Shown: piece by piece, positions 31,870-44,201 of the stretch
Layout of the letters: each line of letters starts with the position of its first letter
Numbering within the stretch: the stretch's first letter is position 1
Assembly (NCBI GenBank): GCA_033439685.1
Contig: JAUEDM010000001.1
Span: 7,006,001-7,070,000, forward strand
Length of the DNA stretch: 64,000 bases
Origin: Apodospora peruviana
Lineage: Eukaryota; Ascomycota; Sordariomycetes; Sordariales; Lasiosphaeriaceae
Direction of reading: 5' to 3'
Notes under the pieces: generated by a model
The model's input: only the letters and a program-made list of their open reading frames with translations
What the model was told of the DNA's origin: nothing
Database searches by the model: none
Made by a program: the position numbers and the translations under genes

Positions 31870-33514
31870 CAAAACAGATCACTCCCAAGTCGGTGAGAGT
31901 TGACCGACAGCCGTTCCGAGCAGTTGAGTTGAATTGACGGATTATGAGAGAGTGTTGTTCCCCCAAATTCGTTTGCTCGCTTGAATCGCGATAGATCGAA
32001 GGCTTTGTCGTGGAATCCCCGGGAGGCTATCGTGTTTTGCCAACGTGAGCAGCACATACGACTCCGTAAATCGTTCGCATGTCCGGGCTCTGTTCTGTTG
32101 CCGCCGCGAGGACCCGGAGCGGGCCGGGGCGGCGGCCTGAAAAGGGTTAGGGTTCACATTATACCACTTGCAACTGAACTGAAGTGGTCGAAGCCTTCGT
32201 TGATCTGCAGGCAGTTTCGAACCTGCACCCGTTGACGAAGAATCCCGAACTATCGACCACGGCAGATATATATAGCACGTACAGCGTTCCATTCCGCTAC
32301 GAAATTCTACATATATTAATCATCGAAGGTAGTGACTTCCACCGGCTATCGATCAGTCCCCTCCTCCGTGGACCGTCGGCTCAGAGGAACCTGGAAACCG
32401 GGATGAGTACCTGGTACCGATAAGACGCCTACTGAGCAGAACCACTCCTGACGGTATCTAGAGGAGAGAAAAGCCAATGTTTGCCTCTGATTTGACAATC
32501 CACCATGAGTTATCAGCAAACACAACGTGATTCTGCTGGCATCAGAGCTATCTCGATGACAGACGTAGCGCCGTAGACTTCCAACTTGAGGTTCCATTCC
32601 GCGGGCTACTGGAGCTGACTTGAACAAGCCTGCGCCGACCATGTACCGGTGGTCCTGTCCCTTGTGCGCGCAACAGAGATCGATCATTTGGATCTTGCAC
32701 GTCGAGCAACCCTATCGCTTCAATATCTGGGTATGGAGGTCGAAAGATGGATCTTGAACGGCAGATTCACCCCACACCGGGGATGATGGGGAGAAGACAG
32801 ACATCAACGTCCAATCCCGGTTCGGCAAATGTCAAGCCACTGAAAAACCGCCGGCCGTCCCGCCCACGCTCACTGGAGACGACTGGCATGTGTCCTGCAG
32901 CGATGCGATTTTAGTGGTTCGGAAGAGGCTGGGTCCCTCATCTTTATGCATGCACAGCATGGGGGGTTCAACATGGGCATGTCCATGTCCCTCCTTGTGG
33001 CCACATGGAAGTTAAAAAGAAATAACGAGCGCAGCAGCAGTTCCGACGAAAGACGTGAGCGGATTTGATGGGACTGTGGATTGTCGCCGCGAAAGGAAAG
33101 GATTGGCGTGCTTATGTCCATGGAATTGCGGGCGGAGACTGACCCTGAATCGAATTGACATCTTGTTCCTTGCAGCCTTCAGCTCGACTTCCTTCTTTTG
33201 CGAAGCTCGAAGCTCTTCTTTCCCCCTGAACTGTCGTGTTTCTCCAGGGACTCTTACACTTGTGCCTGCCCCACCATCATCACCTCCCCTCAGGTAACCC
33301 GTAAGGTACGGAATACGGACTCCTGCCTCCTATAAGCCTGGGCGCAGCGATTCCTACCTTGGCACTCGACTCCTACCTTCCCTACCTAGGTCTTCCTGCC
33401 CTCGAATTCGAAAAGGAGCCCTGAACCTAGCGGCAAGCTCGATCCGCCGCCCCCCCATTCCCGCCTGCCTGGCAACCCCTATATGCGCCCGACATCCCGC
33501 CCCGCTTCTCGGCC
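31870..33514. other. Divergent intergenic region
   Basis: A 1.6-kb spacer between divergent genes TRS23 and the sugar transporter. No gene is supported. A TACCTAGGT-type motif lies at about 33381-33391 in the pyrimidine-rich leader of the transporter gene. Confidence 0.5.
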
Positions 33515-34970
33515 ATGAGCGCCTCTCGTCGGCGTCAGGTGCTGCAAAAACAGCAGCAGAATGCGCTTGTGAGCAACAACAAGGACCGCGGAGAAAAAGC
33601 GGGCGCCATGTCTGAACCGTCCCCTCGCGTCATCAATGCCGCGCCCTCGCTCGAGAAGGCCGAGATGTACGGCATCGACGACAACCGGCCCGTCTCGAGC
33701 CGTCTTATGGCGCTGGCCGGGCGCATGTTTATCGAGACGATCCCGCAATGGCTGGCTGTTGGCGCGATGCTCTCCTTGATCTTTGGCGGCTGCTGCTCCA
33801 ATGTCTTTGCTCTCGAGTCCATCATCAAGGTCGAACCGGCTAGTGGTACGTTAATTATCGTCGTGTCATGTCAATTAATGAGGGGGGAACCACCTTCGGA
33901 TGCGGCGGAAATTCGAGAGACATGGAAAACTAACAGGTCTGTGTCACGTACAGGAACTCTCCTGACATTTGTCCAATTCCTCTTCGTGGCCATCATTGGG
34001 CTCCCTGCGCAGTTCGACCGGAAACGGCCGCCCTTCTTCCTCAAGCAGAACAAGGTCCCGATCCGACGCTGGTTGGTCAATATCGTCTTGTTCTTCAGCA
34101 TTAATGTGCTCAACAACCACGCGTTCAGCTACGATATCTCTGTGCCGGTACACATTATTCTGCGTTCCGGCGGTAGTATCACCACCATGCTGGCAGGGAG
34201 CTTGTGCGGCAAGAGGTATTCTCGGATCCAGGTCGTAGCGGTGCTCCTGCTTACAGTAGGTGTTATCACGGCGGCCTGGTCCGATGCCCAAAGCAAGGTA
34301 CGTTTCTACGCGGTGGTTCTGATAGATGGCATATAAAGCTAACACGAAACCCCAGGGGTCCGCGAGCGAAAAGCAGCACGGCGACGGTAATTCAAGCTTC
34401 GGCATGGGCCTGGCCATCTTGTTCGTTGCACAGGTCATGTCGGCAATCATGGGCCTCTACACCGAGGAAACATACCGTATTTACGGACCGCAGTGGAAGG
34501 AGAACCTATTCTATTCACACCTTCTGTCGCTCCCGCTGTTTCTGCCTTTTCTGCCTTCGCTGTCGGTCCAGTTCATGAAGCTGGCCAACAGCGCGCCTCT
34601 GACGCTCCCGCTTCCTGCGCTGGCCGAGTACCCAAACATCTCGCCTAGCATCCAGAGCGGGTTGGAGAGAATCCATATCCCAAGTCAGCTCTTCTTTTTG
34701 ATGCTCAACGTACTGACACAGTACGCCTGCATTCGGGGCGTCAATCTCTTGGCAGCGGCCTCTTCAGCGTTGACAGTGACCATCGTCCTCAACATTCGCA
34801 AGTTGGTCAGCTTGCTTTTGAGTATATGGTTGTTTGGGAATCGATTGGCATTTGGGACTCTCGTCGGGGCTGTGGTTGTATTTTCCGCAGGAGGCCTGTA
34901 TTCCCTAGACGGGAAGCGGAAGCCCACGACGAGGAATAGAGCGCCATCCCACAAGGCTTCGTCCAATTAA
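33515..34970 (+). CDS. UDP-N-acetylglucosamine-type nucleotide-sugar transporter
   Basis: Three exons (33515-33845, 33954-34297, 34356-34970) give 429 residues. The first intron is 108 nt and happens to be open in frame, but standard borders (GTACGT; CTAAC branch; GTACAG) and the join PASG/TLLTF support splicing. The protein has about ten hydrophobic segments with short loops, and the motifs LNNHAFSYDISVPVHIILRSGG and CIRGVNLLAAASSALTVTIVLNIRKLVSL typical of UAA-family (SLC35B) transporters. Yeast Yea4 in this family carries UDP-GlcNAc in the ER; substrate here is inferred by resemblance, with UDP-xylose or other sugars possible. A soluble Arg/Gln-rich N-terminus of about 70 residues precedes the first membrane segment. 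An alternative start at 33608 is possible. Confidence 0.88.
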
Positions 34971-35772
34971 TGGGATTCAGCCTTGGAATTGTGTGTTGTA
35001 CATAGATAGGTTTTCCAAATGTTTGAAAACTGTTAAGCGATGGCTGAAATGTTTGTCTCAGCTAATTCTGCACCCATAGCCTGGCCCTTGACTGTGGTGG
35101 CAACTCTATTTGTGTTGTTGAATCTATTGATGTATTTGTGAATGCAACGACCTGGAGAAAAGGGTCTTCCAGGTTCCCGTACGAATTACGTGACGCTAAT
35201 TCAGGGGTCCCGCGTTCATGTACGGGTACGGATTGACGGTCATTAACCGATATGCGGCTAGGGTCGGCACTTCATCCTGCAAGCGCCGCTAAATCCGCTG
35301 TAACAAAGATTGTTGGTGAATTGGATATTGGAACAAAGCCAAGATGGTGTTGGAACAATGGAGAGTGAGAAGAGTGCAATTTAGCGTCTTGAATATTCCG
35401 TACTCGGGATTATTGGGGGCACTGGTACTTCATGGGTGCGGGTGCAGGATGCCCAGAGCCCGGGTTTAGTGAAAGGAGCTTAACTGGCCCTAAAGTTAGG
35501 GATGTCCGGAGGGGCAGGTCTAAGTTCCCATCTGACTGACGCTTGGCCACTAAGGTAAGGTACTCCGTACAATCAGTGCGCCTCAAAGGTTCAACCGGTG
35601 ACTCCCCGTCCCTCCATGTTTTCCATCCTACATGCAATATTCATGCCTGGTCTGAAGACGGTCACAACTCCGAGGTGGCTACCCGGTCCGTTCCTATCAT
35701 CCAGACTAGCTGTTTGCGCGGTGATACGTGCATCAACTGTTTGCTCCATTGGCGCAACCCGGCCCTTCAATC
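34971..35772. other. Intergenic / AMD1 promoter
   Basis: An 800-bp spacer between two same-strand genes. No coding region is supported. Confidence 0.5.
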
Positions 35773-38700
35773 ATGACTGGTAAGTCCCGATCTGTTCAAT
35801 GATAAAGTTCCACTCTATAGGACCGCCCAGTCCTTTGCACGACGCGTCGTTCAGTTAGCCCAAGTCGCTCTGGAGTTGTCGGACCAGAGAAGCTGGCGAA
35901 TAGAGGCTAATCGTCGTTTCCAGACCACTACGACCCGTCGTCCAACTCAACGTCACCCAAGCTTGCCGCGACGCAATTCCCTACCGCCGACTCGGATGAC
36001 GAAGAATACACAGCACTAGATCAGAGTGACACAGAGTCAGAGGGCCACACTCGCACTAGGGTGAACACGGGCGACAATGGCACAGATGTGGAGGGTGCCA
36101 GTGGTCGCCGCAGCGGCCACAACGAAGCCGAAGATGATATCGAAGAAGGGATGCTTCCTCGAGATCTACCTACAAAAACCGCCTTCTACGACCCAATTGC
36201 TGAGCGACAAATGACACAGACAGACGCGAAATTGTTCTATCAACGAAGCCAGGCTGAGACCCGAAGTCAAATACACACACAAACCCAGATCACGCCACAG
36301 GGCAGCCCTTTAATGCCGGCTTGGTTGGGCCCAGCCTCCAGACACACGATGCCATTGGACCTTGCGTCAAGCTCGGTACTTTCTACTTCGAGCACCAATC
36401 TTGTAGACATGGATTCCTTCAGTGCTACCGAGACCGCCCTCGAGCAATCGTTGCAGAGGGAACCGAGCTTCATCGGCGTCGACAACATGCCAAGCCGCGG
36501 AAGTCTAACACAGGCCAACAACATCGCCGGGAATTCTGCGAGCCAGATCGACCCTGCCGTGCAGCAGCAGATGCTTCTGAACACGGGAGCAGTTGCGGGT
36601 ATTGGCAGCAGCACCTACATGGACGCAGATCCTCAAATTACCGCCGAACTGAGCACTATCTTCAAGAACATCCACAAAATCTTGGACTTTCGGCACAAAT
36701 ATATCCGGCTTTCCCTTCAGGGCCCGAACGACAATCCGAAAGATGACCCAACGTGGCCCATCTACCCCAGTCCGCCCGAACCAGCCTGGAGCGAGGACCG
36801 AGAGAAGGCCGGCAAGAGCACCCAGGCTCCCAACAGCGCCAACACTAGTTTGCAGAACAGCTTGGTCTTGAACGTTGATAAGCAGCGCTCCGGTGATAGC
36901 GCTTTCGACAAGTTTCCCGATACTCCTTCCCGTATTTCGGCGGCTAAGAAACGCAAGCCCGGACAGGACATTGGGGAGGATTTTGACATGGAGGACCTAT
37001 TGCCTCTACCTGAGCCCAGCGAGTTGACATACCGCATGGACGAGAACGGAGTGTATCAAGTGTTTGAGAACAAGCAGTCGGAGACGGCCGACTCCCCCAT
37101 CGTCAATGTGCCAACTATCAAGGAGTATTACCTAGATCTCGAAGAACTCCTAACCATCTCTTCAGATGGTCCAAGTAAGAGCTTTGCGTTCCGCCGTCTT
37201 CAATACTTGGAAGGCAAGTTCAACCTCTATGTGCTTCTTAACGAGTACCAGGAGACGGCCGACAGCAAGAAAGTCCCTCACCGTGACTTCTACAATGTCA
37301 GGAAAGTTGATACTCACGTCCATCACTCAGCCTGCATGAACCAGAAGCATCTGTTGCGTTTCATCAAAAGCAAAATGAAGAAGTATCCAGATGAGATCGT
37401 CCTTTACCGCGACGGTAAACATCTGACACTAGCTGAAGTGTTTGAGAGTATCAATCTCACAGCGTATGATCTTAGCATTGATACCCTGGATATGCATGCC
37501 CATACCGACTCATTTCACCGTTTCGACAAGTTCAACCTCAAGTATAACCCAATCGGCGAATCGCGGCTCCGTACAATATTCCTGAAGACGGACAACTTCA
37601 TCAACGGTCGCTACCTGGCGGAGATTACCAAGGAAGTCATTTCCGATCTCGAGTCGAGCAAATACCAAATGGTGGAGTGGCGCATCTCCATTTACGGCAA
37701 ATCGCTTGACGAATGGGACAAGCTTGCCGCATGGGTTGTTGACAATAAGCTCTTCTCGCACAATGTTCGGTGGCTGATCCAGATTCCTCGACTCTATGAT
37801 GTCTACAGGGCTAGTGGCTTGATGGACTCGTTCGAGCAGGTTGTGAAGAACATCTTCCAACCACTGTTTGAGGTCACAAATGACCCCTCCAGCCACCCCA
37901 AGCTTCACGTCTTCCTGCAGAGAGTCGTGGGGCTGGACAGTGTTGATGACGAGAGCAAGATTGAACGTCGACTTTTCAAAAAATTCCCGGTGCCAAAGGT
38001 GTGGGATAGCAAGCAGAACCCGCCGTACAGCTACTGGATCTATTACCTCTACTCGAATCTGGTCTCCCTCAACGCATTTAGGAAACAGCGAGGTTTTAAC
38101 ACGTTTGTTCTTCGACCCCATTGTGGAGAGGCCGGTGACAGCGAACATCTCGCGGTGGCTGCTCTGTGCTGTCACAGCATCAGCCACGGTCTGCTCCTCC
38201 GTAAGGTCCCGCTCCTGCAGTATATTTTCTACCTGGAGCAGATTGGAATTGCCATGTCTCCACTCAGCAACAATGCTCTCTTCCTGGCATATGAACGAAA
38301 CCCATTCCACCAATACTTCAAGCGAGGACTGAATGTCTCGCTGTCTACCGATGATCCGCTTCAGTTTGCCTTCACCAAGGAACCTCTGATAGAGGAATAT
38401 GCTGTTGCGGCCCAGATTTACAAGCTGAGCCCAGTAGATATGTGCGAGCTAGCAAAGAACTCGGTGATGCAGAGCGGCTACGAGCTTTCGGTCAAGCAGC
38501 AGTGGCTGGGACCGAACTGCAATATGCCGGGAGCAAGCGGAAACACAATGGTCAAGACGAATGTGCCTGACCGGAGAGAGGAGTTTCGGTATCGCACGCT
38601 TGTCGAGGAACGTAACATGTGAGTTGATCTGGCTCACTTTGTTGCCATTGATTGGGCTTGAGGCTGACATGCATGATTTACAGGGTGGAAAGGTACAACA

Positions 38701-39176
38701 CGCTCGCAGAAGACGCCGCTACAGCAGCAGCAGCAGCAGGCGCAGTCACTGACCTCAACGGCTCTGTTCCTCAGCCCACCGCGCCAAAATCTCCCTTGCT
38801 GCCGTCAAAGACTGGCTCTACCATATCTGCACCACCCACTGCGGACCCGAAGCAGCGGAGTTACGTGTCATTGCGAGCGGCGGCGGGACAAGGCCACCCC
38901 GCACAGGTGGACACCAGCAGTCCGTATATGGCGGGAATCATTAGCCCCGGCAATCAGTCGCAGGTATTCCAGAGCCCGGTATTGGCGTCGCCCATCGCGC
39001 TACCAGCCGCTGCGGACGGAAGCAGCAACAGTGGATTGTGGGCGCCCCCAGCGGACTCGGTGCGAGACCCCCACATCTCGGGCCACCAGCCGAGATACTT
39101 TCCTGGAGTAGTGTCAAGGAGCCAGCGGAAGAACAGTACGAGACAGAGCTCCAGGCATGAGAGTGATAATGCGTGA
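35773..39176 (+). CDS. AMD1: AMP deaminase
   Basis: Three exons (35773-35779, 35924-38618, 38684-39176) give 1064 residues. The first exon is just 7 nt (ATGACTG, GTAAGT donor) and joins across 144 nt to a phase-1 acceptor, producing MTDHYDPSS. The catalytic domain shows VDTHVHHSA (464-472, metal histidines) and SLSTDDPLQF (808-817, metal and base residues), plus the long N-terminal regulatory region usual for fungal AMP deaminase. The enzyme converts AMP to IMP and ammonia in the cytosol, balancing the adenylate pool. The last intron begins inside ATG|TGA, so its retention would stop translation at once and remove the 164-residue Ala/Ser/Pro-rich tail, which lies beyond the catalytic domain. 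Confidence 0.95.
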
Positions 39177-40531
39177 TTGCGGAGATGTAATTTGTGAGCC
39201 GAATTCGGCTGAAAGGGATAGGAGATGAGGATTGGTAACGGGGAAGGGCGAAGATTAGTGATGGGATATAGAGAATCGCAAAGTGCTCAGGACCGATTTG
39301 TTTAGAGCTGAGGCGGGCTTGGATTTTTACCAGGAAAAGACTGGCTTACGATTCCTGCGACATAATACTAGGGAAATAGGAGAAGAGATTACGGCGATTT
39401 CGGAATAGATGGTTCTGGTTCTTAGTGGTTTTTTTGTTTTGTGGTATTTTTGGAGATATTCAGTTTATCAATTTGTTTCTTAACTAAATCGCAACATCGA
39501 GAGGTTTCTTTGATAACTTTTTCAAATGGTTGCTTCACTTGCAAGATTGGACCTCTTCAGCACGATGTAAACATTACCCCTAACCTGAGTGAAAGGGGGC
39601 ATTGTGGGGAATATCTCCTCGTGATATGGCACGTGCGCATATCGTCATTGCGTCGCGCGGATGAGCTGGACGGCTGATCCCAGCTGGTTAATTTGCACAG
39701 CTCCTCCAACGGGCAGGTCGCGCGGTATTTCGTCTACGGGCAACGACAGTTCATACAGACCGCGGCGTCAGTCAGTCAGCGTGCGTACGGTAATAATAAT
39801 GTTACAGGTCAACGCATGCACCATTCCTGCATAAGAGTTTCCGCCGCGCCGATATTCACACGACGCTCTGCGTAGTGTAGGCATTTTCTCCTCACTTCGG
39901 TCAGCGCGTTTGTTTGTCTTGACCACTTTGCGACGGATAGTCGTCGTGCTGTATTGTACATACAAGGTAAGTTCTCCGTGTTGCATTGCCTGGGGCACTC
40001 AGCCAGCAGCTCCCTCGGTTGTGTTTCCGTGGTGTCCTGCGACAGACAGCCTTCCCCCCTTTCCCTCACACGCATCCCCATCCTTACTTAATCAGCATCA
40101 ACTTTGCGGCAGCTTTCCTTTTTGGAACGATTTGCGAATAATAACCTGAACCGACCCGGGGGAGTGCATCGCTCAGTCGCTCACTCGCTCACCCAACCCG
40201 CCCACCGCAAAGGCCTTGCCATCTGGTTTCGCGAAACCCGAACAAACCTCGACAAACTCCTTTTCTCCCAACCTCCAATTGCTGGGCGTTGAACAAGTTA
40301 GCTGGAGCAGCCAGCATCGCGACAACTCCGCCCTCTCATCCACCCGATTCCCGACCTGAAATACTATTCAACTTCGCGTCGATCCGGGTCCGACGACCCC
40401 TATTCGGAGAACTTACTACCTAGTACTCGATTTGACACCGCGACTTTTAGACTGCTAACCGTGCCTTGCGATCCGGTCGACCTCCTGCGCGCTCACTCTT
40501 GAGGTTTGGTCTCTCGACCTCCGCCGCAGCC
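39177..40531. other. Intergenic / SLA1 promoter and leader
   Basis: A 1.35-kb spacer. The left part is presumptive 3' sequence of AMD1; the right part (about 40030-40530) is pyrimidine-rich and fits a long 5' leader of SLA1. No gene is supported. Confidence 0.5.
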
Positions 40532-43500
40532 ATGGGCTTCCTCGGCGTCTACAAGTCCGTCTACGACTACACCCCGCAAAGCGAGGGCGAGCTGCAGATT
40601 ACCGAGGGGGATATTCTATATGTGCTAGAGAAGAGCGAGGATGATGACTGGTGGAAGGCTAAAAAGAAAGCCTCCGCTGAGGATGACGACGAGCCTGTCG
40701 GCTTAATTCCGAGTAACTACATCGAGGAGGTGCGCAACTTTTGTTCTGATTGGCACGCCTGCGCTGTTCGGCGGACTTGGAGCTAAACTCGTACGTTACA
40801 GGTACCACCGCAAGGCCGCGCTCGCGCTCTCTACGAATACACCCGACAGACCGACGAGGAGCTTTCCTTCCCCGAAGACGCGCAGCTTGAGGTATTTGAC
40901 ACAACGGACCCGGACTGGATCCTGGTTGGGCATGATGGTGATTATGGTTTCGTTCCGGCCAATTACATCGAGCTGGGAGAAGGAGACGGCGATGGGAAGC
41001 AGGCGGAAGAGGAGGAGACGATACCGACTCCTCCGCCTCTCCCGGTCCGGTCGCCGGCCGATGTCGCTAGTCCTCCCCTACCGGCGAGGAACGTCCCTTC
41101 CGAGCCCACTAGCCCTGCTACTCCAAACCCTGCCGCTGCCCTCGCCGGGCTGATGGCCGCTCGCTCCGCCACGATGTCCCACACTCCCGCACCGCTCGAT
41201 CTTCCGGCGCGGCAGGCCTATGCCACCAACGAATCTGAGGAGGATACAAGGTCCCCGCCTCTTCCTACCCGACCTCGCGGGGACTCTCAGATTTCCGTAG
41301 AGCAAGCCTACCGATCTCCGCCGCCAGACCAACGTAGCAACGATGACTACAGCCCTCGCAGCCCGCAGACACCGCAAACGCCACAGACTGCAGCACTCAC
41401 CCCAGGCGGCTTCCACATGTATAATATCAACGAGATGACGTCAGTAATGGGAAAAAAGAAAAAGATGGCGACTACCCTGGGCATCAACTTGAGGACTGGT
41501 ATAATACTGGTAGCACCGGAACGCCAGGGAGATGGTCCGTCTCAGGAGTGGTCTGGTGACCGCATGACGCACTACTCACGCGAGGGCAAGCACGTCTTTA
41601 TGGAGATGTTAAGACCTAGCAAAAGCTTTGACTTCCACGCGGGCGCAAAGGACACCGCGGAAGAAATAGTTGCCATGCTAGGCGAACTCTCCGGAGCCAT
41701 CAAGGCCGAAGGCCTTAGGGAGGTCATTATGGCCGGCACCGGCAAGACGCAACAGAAGAAGGGCGTCATGCTCTATGATTTCATGGCGCAAGGGGACGAC
41801 GAGGTCACCGTCGGTGTCGGGGATGAGGTTATCATTATCGACGACTCCAAGAGTGATGAGTGGTGGCAAGTGCGCCGTCTCAAGAACAACAATGAGGGCG
41901 TAGTGCCGAGCAGTTACATCGAAGTTACCGGCACCATCGACATCCCTGCAGCGCCTTCGACATCGGGCATCAACGCCGGAAAATCGACCGTTGAACAGAA
42001 CCGTTTGGAGGAACAACGACTGACCAAGGAGGCGGTCAAGGCGGCCCAGCGGGAAGAACAAAGGGAAAGAGAAAAGAGAGGTTCAGAGGTAGGCCCAGGA
42101 ATGCGTTTGCCAGCGAGAAACAGTAGTCTATCAGTAGCACGAGATGGTAACAGCGAAGGGAAACAGCGAAGCAGTAGACGCGAAAATGGCCGTGCGGAAG
42201 GCAGTTCGTCCTCTAGATCCGGCAAATCGAGTATGTTATCCCTGCCCCTATTTCTTTTGAGAAGCACGCGCGCTGAACAATTTGGAAATAGAACCCGATC
42301 CGGCGAAGGTGCGGACGTGGACAGACCGCTCCAAGTCCTTCAGTGTGGAAGCACAATTCCTCGGCTTGAAGGACGGCAAGCTAAACCTTCACAAGATGAA
42401 CGGCGTAAAGATCGCCGTGCCCGTTGCCAAGATGTCGCTCGAGGACCTCGAATACGTGGAGCGCATGACGGGCATCTCTCTGGATGAGGATAAACCGCTT
42501 TCCGATCTGAAGAAGAAAAACGATTCTAGGTCCGGGGGGTCGAGCGCCCGGGTCGGTGCCACCATTGAGCAGCCCAAAAAGCCCGAATACGACTGGTTCC
42601 AGTTCTTCCTCACCTGCGATGTCAATGTTGGGCTCTGCGAGCGTTACGCGCAAGCATTTGCTCGGGATTCCATGGATGAGAGCGTCCTGCCCGATGTTGA
42701 TGCGAGTGTGCTGCGGAACCTGGGCATTCGCGAGGGTGACATCATCAAGGTGATGCGATTCTTGGACAACAAATATGGAAGACACAAGAAGACTGCTGGA
42801 GGTGAAGATGGGGAGGCGGGAGGAGGGCTCTTCTCTGGACCTGGAGGAACCCTGCGGAACAACACTAGGAAGGGCCGTCCTGCACCTCCAGTTGAGACGA
42901 GCAATGTTGTCGATCCCAATGCCTTTTCCAAGAAGAGTGCAAGTGAGACAAAGACCCAAGCACCAACTGCGGCAACACCTTCCACAGCTACTTCCAAGTC
43001 ATCTGCGAAGCCATCTGGCGGGTTCGATGATGATGCATGGGACGTGAAGCCCTCGAAGGCCAAGACACCGGAACCGGCCCCGCAACCCGCTCCTGAGCCC
43101 ATCCCCGCCGCTGTTCCGGCTCCGGCTCCGGCTCCGGCTGCTGCGAAGCCACTCACAGGCGCAATGTCAGAGCTCTCGTTACTCACGCAGCCGCTACAGC
43201 CCAAGAAGGTGCAGCCACCACCACCGGCACCCCCAGCTTTGCCCCTCGCCCCGGCTGCCACTCCCGCTGCTGTTCCAGCACAGGCTCCAGCGCAGATTCC
43301 GCAGCCGACTGGTGCTACCCCTGGCTTCTTTACCGGCATGCAACCCCCAGCAGTCAATGGCCAGCAGTTTACCCAACTACCTCAATCGATGGCACGTCAA
43401 CGACCTCTGGCACCCCAGTACACACAAGGCCAGGGCCTTATGCCCCCGCCGCCTCCATCCCGACCTCTGTCAGCCCCTCAATCAGCGCAGCCTAGCGCTT

Positions 43501-44201
43501 TCACACCACCACCTCTCCAGCCCCAGATGACAGGTTACCAGACGCAAGTTGCACCGGCAGGACAGAGCTTGAATGATATCACGCAAGCTCGCCTGCAGCA
43601 GCAATACCTGCAACAAATGCAGCAACAGGCCCAGCAACAGCAGCAGCAGATGCCACAACAGTCCATGATGCCCATGATGACCGGCATGCCGATGCAACCG
43701 ACAGGGTTCGCACCGTCTCAAACCCAGTTTATGCCTCAGCCAACCGGTATGATGCAACCGCAGCAGCAGCAGCAGTTCGGACCTGCTCCGATACCGGTAC
43801 AGTCGACTGGCTACGTGAACTCGTACCTACCGCCACCGTTCGAGCCTCAGCGGACGGCCATGCCGATGCAGCCGATGCAGACAGGTATGGGCATGGGTAT
43901 GGGCGCGCCTGGTGGTTTCGCGCCACCGCAACAGCCACAGCCGCCAGGGTTCGGGCAACAGGGAGGAGGGTTGGCCGCGCCGCCGTTGCAGCCTCTACTT
44001 CCGCAAAAGACTGGACCTCCCCCGCCGGTGAGGTTTGGTGTTGATGGTACGAAGAAGTTGGCTCCGCAGCCGACGGGGAGGAGGGCGAATTTGGCCGCTG
44101 CTAGTGAGTATTATCCCTCGAAGTAGCAATCTGTGCATTTGATGATTTATTGACTAACGTGTCTGTTCAATACAGCTCCGCAAAATCCATTCGGGTTCTA
44201 A
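40532..44201 (+). CDS. SLA1: Actin/endocytosis adaptor Sla1
   Basis: Four exons (40532-40729, 40802-42230, 42292-44103, 44176-44201) give 1154 residues. Order of domains: SH3-1 (about 3-66), SH3-2 (about 71-125), a Pro-rich linker, SH3-3 (about 385-441), a basic Glu/Arg-rich linker, the SHD1 cargo-binding domain (about 548-602), the SAM-like SHD2 (about 645-705), then a long Pro/Gln-rich tail with repeated PTG-type units. The last exon is only 26 nt and encodes the end of TPQNPFGF. This is the Sla1 plan; the family links Las17/WASP, clathrin and NPFxD cargo at cortical actin patches. If the last intron is retained, the protein ends in SEYYPSK and lacks the C-terminal NPF motif. All junction phases agree. 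Confidence 0.95.

Noticed and set aside
32205..32235. TTTCGAACCTGCACCC resembling a minus-strand tRNA T-loop
   Set aside because: T-stem pairing fails and no cloverleaf is visible.
33932..33936. TAACAG as the acceptor of the first transporter intron
   Set aside because: It shifts the frame to a rapid stop; the CTAAC there fits better as the branch site for the acceptor at 33953.
37510..38313. 267-codon minus-strand frame opposite AMP deaminase
   Set aside because: Antisense to the strongly conserved catalytic domain; its translation shows no known motif.
42644..43357. 237-codon minus-strand frame opposite SLA1
   Set aside because: Ala/Gly-rich translation is the mirror of the Pro/Ala-rich SLA1 tail.
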